Both the position numbers and the translations under genes were made by a program. Positions 29,153 to 38,594 of a stretch of DNA of 45,768 nucleotides are shown here, in pieces. How positions within the stretch are numbered: the stretch's first letter is position 1; each line of letters starts with the position of its first letter. The notes beneath the pieces are model-generated. The model saw only the letters and a list, made by a program, of their open reading frames with translations, had not been told where the DNA came from and made no database searches. This stretch comes from Trichomonas tenax (taxonomy: Eukaryota; Parabasalia; Trichomonadida; Trichomonadidae), in the NCBI GenBank assembly GCA_023091735.1, contig JALKBU010000355.1, positions 1 through 45,768 of the forward strand, in the 5' to 3' direction.

Positions 29153-32100
29153 ATGTTGGATGATTTTGATGATATAGTTGATTCCAATGGAAAGGGAAAC
29201 AACACAACCAATAATCCACCACCAAAAACAAGTCAAACTCAGCGATTTGCAAATCGACCAAATTTTCTTACCGCAAATGAACGAGAAAATCAATCGAAAC
29301 AGCCAGAAAAGGCAAAATCAAAGAAATATCCATTACCACCAACAGATTTTTCAACGAAAAATGATCAAATTCTCGAAAACGTTGGATCAACATTGATTAA
29401 AGATTTTAGTAACGATGAATTCAGCAACGATGACGACAGTGACGAATTACCACCATCTTTATTCGGAATGCCGCCTTCAATGAATATTTCACCTTTATTA
29501 AAACAGCAACAAAACCAAGAAACCGAAAAATCTGCGCAGCCTGAAATTAGTGGATACCCGATGCAGCCACAAAAGAGTGCTTCATTCCATTTCTTTGGAA
29601 CAATGAGCAGTGATCACTCAATGGAGCCACTTGAGAATCATAAAGTTTCAGACTCGATTACAGTTAAAGATTTACCTGATGAACCAGAAGAAAAACCAAA
29701 ACAAGAAAATAAAATTATCGAACAGCCTAAGAAAGAAGAGAAAACACAAGAAGAACCAAAGAAACAAGAAGCGCACTTCAATGGATATCCAGAAACAGAA
29801 CAAACAGAAAATCAAGATTTGTTCGGTGGATATCCAACAATTGATGATAATAATTACTCTGAAGAGTCTTCTATTTACAGCACCGCTGTTTCTGATGTCT
29901 CCAAGAGCCCATCAATCGAAGCAATGCAGTCTTCTCAAGAAGTTGGTGAATCAAATCTCGCAGCAAATATCGAAGAAGAAAACAAAAAAGAAATACCAAT
30001 TTTCGGTAGAGCGCCAGAAAATGAACACAATCTTTTCGGACAGAAGCAAGAGAACGAATCAAATCTCTTTGGACAGTCTCAGTACAATTACAATGATGAT
30101 CAAAGCTCGAATCTTTTCAATCAATATCCTTCTCAAGATGCCAATGTGTTTGATCAATATCCACCACAGAATGGAGGACTCTTCGACCAATATCCACAGC
30201 AGGATACTAATCAGTTCGATCAGGGCAATGACCAGTATTCACAACAGGATTCATTGTACAACCAGAACTTTGATCAATATCCACAACAAAATGCTGATCC
30301 ATTGAATGATTTCGATGATCAAATCCCAGAAGATGATATTGATCCAGCACAAAACAAAGCTGAACAGAGGCCTGATAAGCATGATGAAGAACCAGACTTG
30401 TTCAATCAAAAACCACCTGCTGAGGAATCAAATATTTTCGGTCAACCTCCAAAGCAGGAATCAAACTTATTCAATGCACCACCAAAACAAGATTCAAAAC
30501 TCTTCCAGGCTCCACCTCCACCAAAGGTTTACACACAGCCACCAAAACCAATGACATTCGCTCAGCCACCGAAAGTTGCAATTCCTCCTATCAGACAATA
30601 TCCAAAGCCAGAGCAAGTGCAGTCTCCCAAACAAGAACCAGTACAATCACCAAAACAGGAACCAAACTTGTTCGCACCACCGAAGCAGGAATCCAATTTA
30701 TTTGCTTCACAGCCACCAAAAGTTGCAATTCCTGCAGTTAAACAATATCCAAAACCAGAACCAGCACAATCTCCTAAGCAAGAACCAAAGCAAGACTCAA
30801 ACTTATTCACACAACCAAAGCAGGAATCCAACTTATTTACTCCACAGTTACCAAAAGAAGAAACAAATCTCTTCAATCAACCACAGCAGGAATCAAATCT
30901 CATTGGACAGCCAAAGGAAGAAGAGTCCAACTTGTTCAATCAGCCTCAGCAACAAGAGGAATCGAATCTATTCAGCCAATCTCTCCAAGAAGAGATCGAT
31001 GAAATCCCAGAAGAAGAATCGAACTTATTTGGACAAAAGGCTGCAGAAGAAGTTAACGAAGCTCCAGCAGAAGAAGAACAAGGATCATCGTTATTCGGAC
31101 AGAATACAGGATCAGGTCTTTTCTCGGCTCCTGCGCCAGAAAACGATAACTCATTATTCGGACAACCACAAGAAAACACAAATTCATCATCATTATTCGG
31201 TGCTCCACAAACCAATGAATCAAATTCATTATTCAATCAACCAGAGGAAAATGTCGGCTCGAACTCTTTGTTTGGACAGCCACCACAAAACACAGATTCG
31301 AGCTCATTGTTCGGACAACCAGTTGAGAAATCAGAGTCAGCTTCTCTCTTCGGACAACCAGCTGAAAACAACCAATCGAGTGAGTTGTTTGGTGTCTCAA
31401 ACGAGAATTCAACATCAACATCATTATTCAGCCAACCAGTCGAGAAGTCAGAGTCTGCAGAATTATTCGGCGAAAAGAGCGATGAACAGGAGATGGCGTC
31501 AAACTTATTTGGAACACCAAACAGCACATCAGAGGATCTCATTGCTTCAAAGGACAGTTTGTTTGGTTCTCAGGAGAATTTCTCGGATATTCCAGAGCCA
31601 TCTATTGTTTCAGAAGAAAAGCCAAAGTCAACTCCATCGTGGGCTCAACCAACAACAGATCCATCAAAGCCATCCTGGGCTCAGCCACCATCAGACTCCG
31701 GAAAGCCATCATGGGCAACACCTTCATGGGCTTCACCAAATGCAGGAGCCTCAATGTGGGAGATGTGGTCTAAGAACGTTAAGCAATCATCTTCATCATC
31801 AGCGGCTCCAGAAAAGGAAGAAAAACCTTCACAACAACCGACACCACAGCCATCACCACAGAGAACAGCACCAACACCACAAATCTTGAAGCCACAGAAT
31901 CTCCCACCAACAGTTGCTCCAGCGCCTGCTCCTAAGCCAGCACAAGCTCCAGCATATGTTCCAGGCCAAGCTGTTCAGAAGACACCAACAGTTGCTCCAG
32001 CACCAGCCGCCTTCTTCATACCAAAGGCCGCACCACCACCAGTTTCTGCTGCCTCTGCTAGTCAGCCATTCCATGCAGCAGCTCCTCCACCAGCTAAACC

Positions 32101-35100
32101 AGCACAGCCACCGGCTTATGTACCAGGAATATCCACTCAGATGCCACCATCAATACCAGTTAGTGGTGCACCAGGACTGTTTACTCCAAAGCAAGCAGCT
32201 CCACCACCAGTCGCTATGCCACCACCAGCTGCTATACAGCCACCTAAACCAGAGGCAGCTCCTGCTCCAGCACCAGCTGCGCCCGCTTATGTCCCAGGAA
32301 TGGGCGCTGTAGCACAAAATACTGCTCCTCAAGAAAAGCCAAAAGTCAACGTTTTCGTTCCTTCCGTTGCACCAGCTCCAGTAGCAAATCCATACTCCTC
32401 ACCACCAAAGACGAACAAGTTTGCTCCACCTCCATCAATTGCTGTTGCAGCTCCTCCGCCAGTTACAAACAAATTCGCTCCACCGCCACCAGCTTCGGTT
32501 GCTGCTGCACCACAGACAAACAAGTTTGCAGCCCCTCCACCTGCACCAGTTTCAGTCCCAACACCTGCAAACAAGTTTTCTCCACCGCCACCAGCTCCAG
32601 TTACTGTTCCACCAACAGTCAACAAATCAGCAGCTGTTCCACCGCCTGCTGCTATGCAGCCTGCTCCAGCGGTTCATGGAGTCTTTGCTCCACCTCCACA
32701 GGCTTCGAATCCAACAATGTATCTTCCATCAAATCCACCAGCGCTTCCAAATGTTGCTGTTAACAGAGGTATCACAAGATCGCAAACATCAGATCACATC
32801 GGCCAGAAGCCGAACGAGTTCATGCAAGTTTCTGACCCAGCAATTGTGCAGTTCGCTCATTCCACATCACAGCCAGTTCAGTACAACAGAACGCAGCCAT
32901 TCTTCAAGCATAGAAGGCCGCTCGTTGCAATGGGCTTCGGCGGCCTCATGGCTTCAGTCAGCGGCGGCGAATTACAAGTTCAGGAAGTCAACAATGCTTT
33001 CGTAAGCAATCCAATTGTCAAGCAGCTCACTTCATTTAACTTCTCGATCGACGGCGATAGAGAGACGGGCGACAAGTTCCTTGCCGATAGAATTGCAGAC
33101 TGCGAGTCATCAGATGACAGCATCATGTGGTCAGCAATCAGAGTTAAGTACTCAGAAGGTAACAAAGTCAATCCACAGGTATTTGCTGAAATGACAAAGG
33201 TTGAAAATTCACCAGAACAACAGTTGCTTTCACTTTTGTCAACATCTGGAATTGCCTCTGTTCCAACACAGTACAATCTTCCTGATGTCGATCCTAAGCA
33301 CGTTGACCAGCTCCAGATGATCATCGCATCACAAGGAGAAGTTCCAGCACTGGAATTCGCAAAGCAGAACAACTTATGGGCATTTGCATTAGTTATCGCA
33401 GCATCTATTTCTCCAGATACACTCCGCGAAACAATCAGAGTGTTTGTCAATTCTTCAATCGGAACATGCCCACTTCAGAACATTCTTCTCGCTATATCAG
33501 GCTGCCACGGCGGAATTTCTGCTGAAACATGGCGCTCCAACCTTGCAACGATTCTCAGACACTTCACTCCTGTTGCTCAGTCTTCGTTGACTAATATCGC
33601 CGATATGGTTGAGAGAGAGCATGATTCGCATGCTGCTCATATTTGCAGACTCCTTTCTGCAGAAGACTTCACACAGAAGATATTGTTGTTGGGAACAACT
33701 CTCGACAGGCCCACAATTTCTTCAATCATTATGACACAGATGTCTGGAACAAAGTTCTCCAGCCCGGTATTGCTCAAGTATGTTGTTTACTTCACACTCG
33801 CACTTGCTGACTTCGGTCTTGTTGACAGAGCTAAAACAAACGCTGACAAGTTGAAGAATTTGTGCCAGCAGCCTCAGTTCGCAGAGCCATTGAAGGGAAT
33901 TGCAAAGACAATCGAAGCATTCACATTCTTCTTGGATAGCTTTGTTTACCACGCTAAGCCACAGAAGCTCACATCCAAGCTTGATTCAATCTTGAACAAG
34001 TTCGTCAATGATCCATTCGTCAAGCCAGACTTGAACGTCCCAAGACTCCCAAGCTCTATTTCTCTTGACTTTGCTGAGGAATCTGCATTGGCACAAACAG
34101 TTCAACCACCAATTTTGTCTCCACAGCCACGGCAACAACCAGTCAACAAATTCGCTCCTCCGCCACCAATTGCTACAGCTAAGCCACCTGTCAATCAGGA
34201 TGCTCCACCGCCAGCAATTCCAACACCTGTTGTTGCTCAGCAGCCTCCTGTCAACAAATTCACTCCACCGCCACCAGTTGCAACTGTTTCTCCACCAGCA
34301 TCGAACAATAACTTCGCTCCACCACCGCCTGTTAGTGTTGCTGCTCCTCCACTAGCGAACAACTTCACAGCTCCTCCTCCAGTGAGTGTTGCTGCTCCTC
34401 CACCAGTCAACAAGTATACCCCTCCTCCACCTGTTGCAACTGTTTCTCCACCAGCTTCCGCAAACAACTTTGCTGCTCCACCACCAGTTAACATTGTTGC
34501 TACTCCACCATCATCTTCCAACAACTTTGCTGCTTCACCACCGGTCAGCCAAGTCATTCCACCTCCACCAATGGGGGTTATTTCTCCACCAACATCAACA
34601 GGTGGTATTGCAGCAATCAACAAGTTTGCACCACCGCCTGCAAACAAGTTCACACCCCCTCCAAGTGTTCCAATTGCTGCGCCACCACCACAGCCACAAT
34701 CATCAGCTGCAGACATGGGTGATCCACTTGCAGGTGATGACAACGCTGAAGTCAGCGCATATCCATCTGCACCAGCAATGCCTTCTTTCAGTCAGCCATC
34801 AAGACAAGGCGCATTTGCTCCACCACCAGCAGTTCCATTTGCACGTCCTCCACCAATGGCAGTTCCTCCAAAGCCTGTTGCCCAGCCACCAATTTCACAG
34901 CCAGCACCACAGCACGAGTCTACAGAGACCGCTAAGGAAGCATCTCAGCCTCCACCAATGTTTGTTCCAGCACCAGCTCCACAACAAGATAGCATGGAGG
35001 ATCTTCAATCTGAACCTCCTGTTTTCTCAACACCATCCTACAATGATTACTACGATCCACTTGCTATGGATGATGCAGCTGAACCACCAAAAATGTCTGC

Positions 35101-35542
35101 ACCATCAATGGCAGCATCACACTCTCAGCCAGCATTCGTTCCACCTGTAAAGCCAGTTGCAGAGCCAAAGCCCGAACCTAAGCCAGAGCCAAAGAAGGAA
35201 GAGAAGAAGGAAGAAGAAGAACAGCCAAGGGGATTCTGGTCTTGGCTTAAACCTAAGAAGACAGTCGAAGCTAAGCTTGATGACGTCCAGGAGATGAGAT
35301 GGGATCCAGTTAAGAAATGCTACGTATTTGGTAACGGCGAACAAACAAACCAGGCAGCAGCACCTCCGCCACCACCAAAGGTCACAGAGATCAAAGCTGC
35401 TTCAACACCAGGCACAGCACCAGTTCCAGCAGGAGGAGCCCCACCACCAGCCGCTGCACCTCCGAACATGGCTGGCATCACACCAGGTAATCCAGCTGCA
35501 CGCAGACCAAGAGTCGCAGGAAGATATGCACTCCAGAACTAA
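29153..35542 (+). CDS. SEC16: Sec16-like COPII scaffold protein
   Basis: A 2129-residue protein. N-terminal disordered, acidic Q/N-rich region (1-880) carries roughly 28 [SND]LF repeats, many LFGQ. Proline-rich repeats (NKFAPPP type) follow at about 880-1240. The folded core (about 1250-1620) has RRPLVAMGFGG at 1254-1264 and an ACE1-type helical region (EFAKQNNLWAFALVIAA near 1394) matching the Sec16 central domain. A second proline repeat block spans about 1640-1960, and near 2026 the typical FWSWLKPKKTVEAKL...WDPVKKCYV element precedes a basic RRPRVAGRY end. Sec16 organises ER exit sites and recruits Sec23/24 and Sec13/31. Proline-rich stretches in COPII proteins bind Sec23. Confidence 0.88.
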   Translation: MLDDFDDIVDSNGKGNNTTNNPPPKTSQTQRFANRPNFLTANERENQSKQPEKAKSKKYPLPPTDFSTKNDQILENVGSTLIKDFSNDEFSNDDDSDELPPSLFGMPPSMNISPLLKQQQNQETEKSAQPEISGYPMQPQKSASFHFFGTMSSDHSMEPLENHKVSDSITVKDLPDEPEEKPKQENKIIEQPKKEEKTQEEPKKQEAHFNGYPETEQTENQDLFGGYPTIDDNNYSEESSIYSTAVSDVSKSPSIEAMQSSQEVGESNLAANIEEENKKEIPIFGRAPENEHNLFGQKQENESNLFGQSQYNYNDDQSSNLFNQYPSQDANVFDQYPPQNGGLFDQYPQQDTNQFDQGNDQYSQQDSLYNQNFDQYPQQNADPLNDFDDQIPEDDIDPAQNKAEQRPDKHDEEPDLFNQKPPAEESNIFGQPPKQESNLFNAPPKQDSKLFQAPPPPKVYTQPPKPMTFAQPPKVAIPPIRQYPKPEQVQSPKQEPVQSPKQEPNLFAPPKQESNLFASQPPKVAIPAVKQYPKPEPAQSPKQEPKQDSNLFTQPKQESNLFTPQLPKEETNLFNQPQQESNLIGQPKEEESNLFNQPQQQEESNLFSQSLQEEIDEIPEEESNLFGQKAAEEVNEAPAEEEQGSSLFGQNTGSGLFSAPAPENDNSLFGQPQENTNSSSLFGAPQTNESNSLFNQPEENVGSNSLFGQPPQNTDSSSLFGQPVEKSESASLFGQPAENNQSSELFGVSNENSTSTSLFSQPVEKSESAELFGEKSDEQEMASNLFGTPNSTSEDLIASKDSLFGSQENFSDIPEPSIVSEEKPKSTPSWAQPTTDPSKPSWAQPPSDSGKPSWATPSWASPNAGASMWEMWSKNVKQSSSSSAAPEKEEKPSQQPTPQPSPQRTAPTPQILKPQNLPPTVAPAPAPKPAQAPAYVPGQAVQKTPTVAPAPAAFFIPKAAPPPVSAASASQPFHAAAPPPAKPAQPPAYVPGISTQMPPSIPVSGAPGLFTPKQAAPPPVAMPPPAAIQPPKPEAAPAPAPAAPAYVPGMGAVAQNTAPQEKPKVNVFVPSVAPAPVANPYSSPPKTNKFAPPPSIAVAAPPPVTNKFAPPPPASVAAAPQTNKFAAPPPAPVSVPTPANKFSPPPPAPVTVPPTVNKSAAVPPPAAMQPAPAVHGVFAPPPQASNPTMYLPSNPPALPNVAVNRGITRSQTSDHIGQKPNEFMQVSDPAIVQFAHSTSQPVQYNRTQPFFKHRRPLVAMGFGGLMASVSGGELQVQEVNNAFVSNPIVKQLTSFNFSIDGDRETGDKFLADRIADCESSDDSIMWSAIRVKYSEGNKVNPQVFAEMTKVENSPEQQLLSLLSTSGIASVPTQYNLPDVDPKHVDQLQMIIASQGEVPALEFAKQNNLWAFALVIAASISPDTLRETIRVFVNSSIGTCPLQNILLAISGCHGGISAETWRSNLATILRHFTPVAQSSLTNIADMVEREHDSHAAHICRLLSAEDFTQKILLLGTTLDRPTISSIIMTQMSGTKFSSPVLLKYVVYFTLALADFGLVDRAKTNADKLKNLCQQPQFAEPLKGIAKTIEAFTFFLDSFVYHAKPQKLTSKLDSILNKFVNDPFVKPDLNVPRLPSSISLDFAEESALAQTVQPPILSPQPRQQPVNKFAPPPPIATAKPPVNQDAPPPAIPTPVVAQQPPVNKFTPPPPVATVSPPASNNNFAPPPPVSVAAPPLANNFTAPPPVSVAAPPPVNKYTPPPPVATVSPPASANNFAAPPPVNIVATPPSSSNNFAASPPVSQVIPPPPMGVISPPTSTGGIAAINKFAPPPANKFTPPPSVPIAAPPPQPQSSAADMGDPLAGDDNAEVSAYPSAPAMPSFSQPSRQGAFAPPPAVPFARPPPMAVPPKPVAQPPISQPAPQHESTETAKEASQPPPMFVPAPAPQQDSMEDLQSEPPVFSTPSYNDYYDPLAMDDAAEPPKMSAPSMAASHSQPAFVPPVKPVAEPKPEPKPEPKKEEKKEEEEQPRGFWSWLKPKKTVEAKLDDVQEMRWDPVKKCYVFGNGEQTNQAAAPPPPPKVTEIKAASTPGTAPVPAGGAPPPAAAPPNMAGITPGNPAARRPRVAGRYALQN
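30007..31570 (+). repeat. LF / LFGQ peptide repeats encoded within Sec16
   Basis: Degenerate coding repeats give [S/N/D]LF(G/N/T/A)QP-type units about every 10-25 residues (protein residues about 285-805). The 3' part (31087-31570) is the most regular, with SLFGQP units separated by polar EN/ES/NS spacers. This is repeat expansion inside one gene. Confidence 0.7.
32409..34690 (+). repeat. Two blocks of NKFAPPPP-type repeats flanking the Sec16 core
   Basis: Units of about 15-20 residues built on NKF(A/T/S)PPP plus a VA-rich linker occur before the core (about 32409-32640) and after it (about 34138-34690), but not inside it. The same unit on both sides suggests copying by recombination, or convergence on a shared binding partner. 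Confidence 0.65.
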
Positions 35543-36088
35543 CTTTTATTATTTTAGTTAAACACTCATTTTACTTATATTCTCAGTCACATGAAAATTA
35601 ATGATGTTTGAAGCAAAGAGTCCAAATCATGTGAGCAACCATTGAGCAGCTTGAGTAGAGTATATTTTATGAAAGATAAAAGATAGATGTTGATTGGATT
35701 TGGAGATATGAATTATTCGTCCATTTTCATTCGAAATTTGAAAATAATACTATGATAATCATGTTTTATATATTGTGTAGATATTGTTTTCATTATATTA
35801 TTGACTTTGAATGTTAAATGGCTGATTAACCTTAAATATTTTACTTTTCACTTTTTGAAAAAAATCCATTTTCCAGAGATGGGAACACATTGCAGATTCA
35901 GATTTTATCATATCGCATATTATAAAAATAAACTTTACATGTCAAAAATCCGCTCAGCTCATTTTTTGAACTAACGACCAGGGATGAAAAATTAGATCGA
36001 AAATAGACTTTACAGCAATAGCAGACTTCATTTTTGATATTATTTTTGAAAGCACATTTTGGAGTTTACACGTCAGATTTCATAAATC
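35543..36088 (+). promoter_or_regulatory. Spacer upstream of the transporter gene with two motif copies
   Basis: TTTACATGTCA at 35934-35944 and TTTACACGTCA at 36065-36075, the latter 14 bases from the ATG. TCATAA at 36079-36084 could be an Inr. An 8-base perfect stem TCACATGA/TCATGTGA (35587-35594, 35627-35634) lies just past the Sec16 stop. Confidence 0.5.
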
Positions 36089-37102
36089 ATGTCGACTGCA
36101 GCATGGATTTTCGGCACGATGACGACATCGACGTCCCTCGTCATGCTGAACAAATACGTTATGCGCGTGTACCACTTTGACTGGCCTATTAGCTTGACAA
36201 CTTATCATTTTTATATGACTTATTTTTTGCTCGAGATTATGTGCAGGCTAAAGTTCTTCAATCGTGCTGAAATACCCGAAAAAGTCAAATGGATAATGGG
36301 CTTCAATGGTGTATCAGCCATTGTCTTTATGAATTTCAATCTTAAAATGAACTCGATTGGCTTCTACCAACTATCAAAGCTCGCGTGCATTCCTGTAATG
36401 GTCGTTTTCAACTTCGCATTTTTCGGCAAAAAGACACCTTTTAGAACGTTATGTACATTAGTCGTCTTATTGATCGGCTTGGGACTATTTACTATCAACG
36501 ATGTTGAATTCAACCTCAATGGCTGCATAATGGCCATCATTGCTATCATCACAACAACAGCAAATCAAACATATAACGCACATATACAAGGTGAGCTTAA
36601 ATGCGGTGGTCCTGCTCTCCAACACCAAACAGCACTTGCGCAGGCCATTTTGGCATCATTTGCTGCAGTTGCTCTCGAATTATTTGGCGAAAAATCAATC
36701 TTACACCATGCATACATGGGAATTGAGCTTCCACTTGTACTCTCCACAGGTCTCTTGGCTGTGTGCTCCAATGTTTGCGCATTTGCTTTGATTGGAAAGA
36801 CTTCTGCTGTCACTTATCAAGTGGTTGGTCACGCAAAGACAATTTTGGTCTTCGTTTTTGGTTTAATCTTCTTCAGAACAGAAGAGCCAAGAGATAAGTT
36901 CATCAAGAAGATCATCGGTCTCGTTTTGTCAATGGTCGGAACGATTGTTTACACAATCTTCGAAATGCAGGATAAGGCCGCTGCTGCCAACAAGAAGTTG
37001 GAGGAGCAGAACGAAAAACTTCTTTCAAAGGATAACCAGAAACTTCACGAAATCGAAATTCAAGGCGAAGATGTTCCTCTTGAAACAGAGGAAGACAAAT
37101 AG
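36089..37102 (+). CDS. Nucleotide-sugar / triose-phosphate-translocator family transporter
   Basis: A 337-residue drug/metabolite-superfamily protein with about 8-10 hydrophobic helices. Diagnostic stretches are NSIGFYQLSKLACIPV (88-103) and GKTSAVTYQVVGHAKT (236-251), closest to SLC35E3 and the plant UDP-rhamnose/galactose and UDP-xylose transporters. It would exchange nucleotide sugars for nucleotide monophosphates across the Golgi membrane, plausibly feeding the parasite's surface glycoconjugates (inference). A charged 45-residue cytoplasmic tail (about 294-337, acidic end) follows the last helix. Substrate cannot be read from the sequence. Confidence 0.85.
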   Translation: MSTAAWIFGTMTTSTSLVMLNKYVMRVYHFDWPISLTTYHFYMTYFLLEIMCRLKFFNRAEIPEKVKWIMGFNGVSAIVFMNFNLKMNSIGFYQLSKLACIPVMVVFNFAFFGKKTPFRTLCTLVVLLIGLGLFTINDVEFNLNGCIMAIIAIITTTANQTYNAHIQGELKCGGPALQHQTALAQAILASFAAVALELFGEKSILHHAYMGIELPLVLSTGLLAVCSNVCAFALIGKTSAVTYQVVGHAKTILVFVFGLIFFRTEEPRDKFIKKIIGLVLSMVGTIVYTIFEMQDKAAAANKKLEEQNEKLLSKDNQKLHEIEIQGEDVPLETEEDK

Positions 37103-37407
37103 AGTCTATAGCAGTATAGTAATCTTATTTATGTATTACTCACTTTCACAACATGAAAAATTATTCATCATTCAAAATTATAATAAAGTAGTTTAATTTA
37201 ACTTTCTTTATTTACATACACTATCCAAATGGAAACTGTTTATAAAAGATTCAAGATTGAAAGCCGAATTTTCAAAATTTTTTAAAAATATATAAAATAT
37301 TTTCATAAAGTTATATTTGAAAAAGTGATTTAACTGTTATATGGATATTATAATTAGAATAAAATAGAGATTTTATTTATAAAAATTAAAAAAGTGACAT
37401 AAATTTA
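37103..37407. other. Short spacer upstream of the bromodomain gene
   Basis: About 300 AT-rich bases with no gene. GTGACATAA (37394-37402), half of the recurrent motif, lies just before the ATG at 37408. A 7-base stem AATAAAG/CTTTATT is present near 37181-37211. Confidence 0.4.
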
Positions 37408-38010
37408 ATGGCGATTCCTTTCACTCCTTTCCATAAGAAATGGTGTGCAGAAAAAACACAGCTTTTGATGCAAAACGAATTTAGTCAATGGTTTAGGGAT
37501 CCACCGCACAATTCAGTAAGAAATTACGATCAATACGTTGCAATTGTTAAATATCCGATCAGTTTATCTGAAATAGCCGATAGAATCAAGTCTAACATAT
37601 ATCAGTATGTTTTTGAATGGGATAATGACATGAGAGCTGTTTTCAAAAATGCAATGGCGTTTAATTCTGAAAATTCACAGCCTTATTTCATCGCAAAGTA
37701 TCTACTCGATAGCTACATTAAGGAATGCATCCCAATTCCTTCATCACAAAATGAAGCAAATTTAATTGCTGTCAATAAACAAGCAGAAAAAGTACTGAAG
37801 TTATTAGAAAATCCACCAGATAGTATAAAGCACCTCAAATGGGATGTTCCAAGACTTAATGAAAATGGATCACTTGAATGGAAGGAATTAAACCTTCAAA
37901 CTAATGATATTCCTGATTCTGTTACGCGTGTACTGGAAAAACTTGCGAATTTACTTAAAGGTCAAAAGGAAGAACCAAAAGAAAATCCAAAGGAGCCAGA
38001 AGCTCAATAA
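37408..38010 (+). CDS. Small bromodomain protein
   Basis: A 200-residue protein with a single bromodomain at about residues 12-106: YDQYVAIVKYPISLSEIADRI fits the ZA-loop/helix-A region (P-I-S-L for the usual P-M-D-L), and FKNAMAFNSENS supplies the conserved acetyl-lysine-anchoring Asn (N86). After it comes about 95 residues of polar helix ending in an E/P/K-rich tail. Such stand-alone bromodomain proteins read acetylated histones or sit in remodelling complexes; partner unknown. The start codon directly follows a GTGACATAA element. Confidence 0.8.
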   Translation: MAIPFTPFHKKWCAEKTQLLMQNEFSQWFRDPPHNSVRNYDQYVAIVKYPISLSEIADRIKSNIYQYVFEWDNDMRAVFKNAMAFNSENSQPYFIAKYLLDSYIKECIPIPSSQNEANLIAVNKQAEKVLKLLENPPDSIKHLKWDVPRLNENGSLEWKELNLQTNDIPDSVTRVLEKLANLLKGQKEEPKENPKEPEAQ

Positions 38011-38594
38011 TTTTGATTATTATGTACGTGTTATTTTTGTTCGATTTTGTTTGATTACGTGTTAACTAAATATAAAGATTTGTTCGAATTCAATTAAATA
38101 TTTTCTCATAAAATTCGAACAGCACAATGTTGACAGGCTTAATGGAATAGATGCCCTTTCATTTTACGAAATTACAAAGAATTATATTCCGATGACGAGG
38201 AACATTTTTGAGCAGAAACAACTATTTAATGATTGCTATTAAGAGAACATTGATGTAGAAATATAGTAATAAATGATGCAAGTTGTTCTATGCTTTCAAG
38301 CATGATTAGATTATAATCAATGATGAATAAAATTGATTATATTGCTTCGTGAGGTTTTTTTCCAAAATGAAAAAATAACATGTATATATATTCTGACATG
38401 TAAATAAAATTTGATTTTACATGATATTTATTATCCACAAGATATGTAAATCCCAAATATCACAAAATTGGGCATTCTTGTAAATTATTCCCATAATTTT
38501 CAAAAAAATTGACTAATAAAATGAAAAAAAAAAAAAAAAAAAAACAATAGTATATGCAAGTAATGTCAAATCGATAATAAAAATTATATTTGAA
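38011..38594. other. Spacer upstream of the exportin-like gene
   Basis: No gene. It has a 10-base perfect stem TATAATCAAT/ATTGATTATA (38312-38321, 38332-38341), the motif TGACATGTAAA (38394-38404), a partial copy TTTACATGATA near 38416, and an uninterrupted run of 21 adenines (38524-38544) about 50 bases before the ATG, a type of tract that tends to exclude nucleosomes. Confidence 0.5.

Noticed and set aside
30576..31889. 437-codon plus-strand ORF in another frame of Sec16
   Set aside because: Gln/His/Ser-rich frame shadow of the repeat region; the conserved Sec16 features are in the main frame.
34237..34743. 168-codon glycine-rich minus-strand ORF within Sec16
   Set aside because: It is the antisense reading of the proline-rich repeats (PPP read backwards gives GGG), so it is composition-driven.
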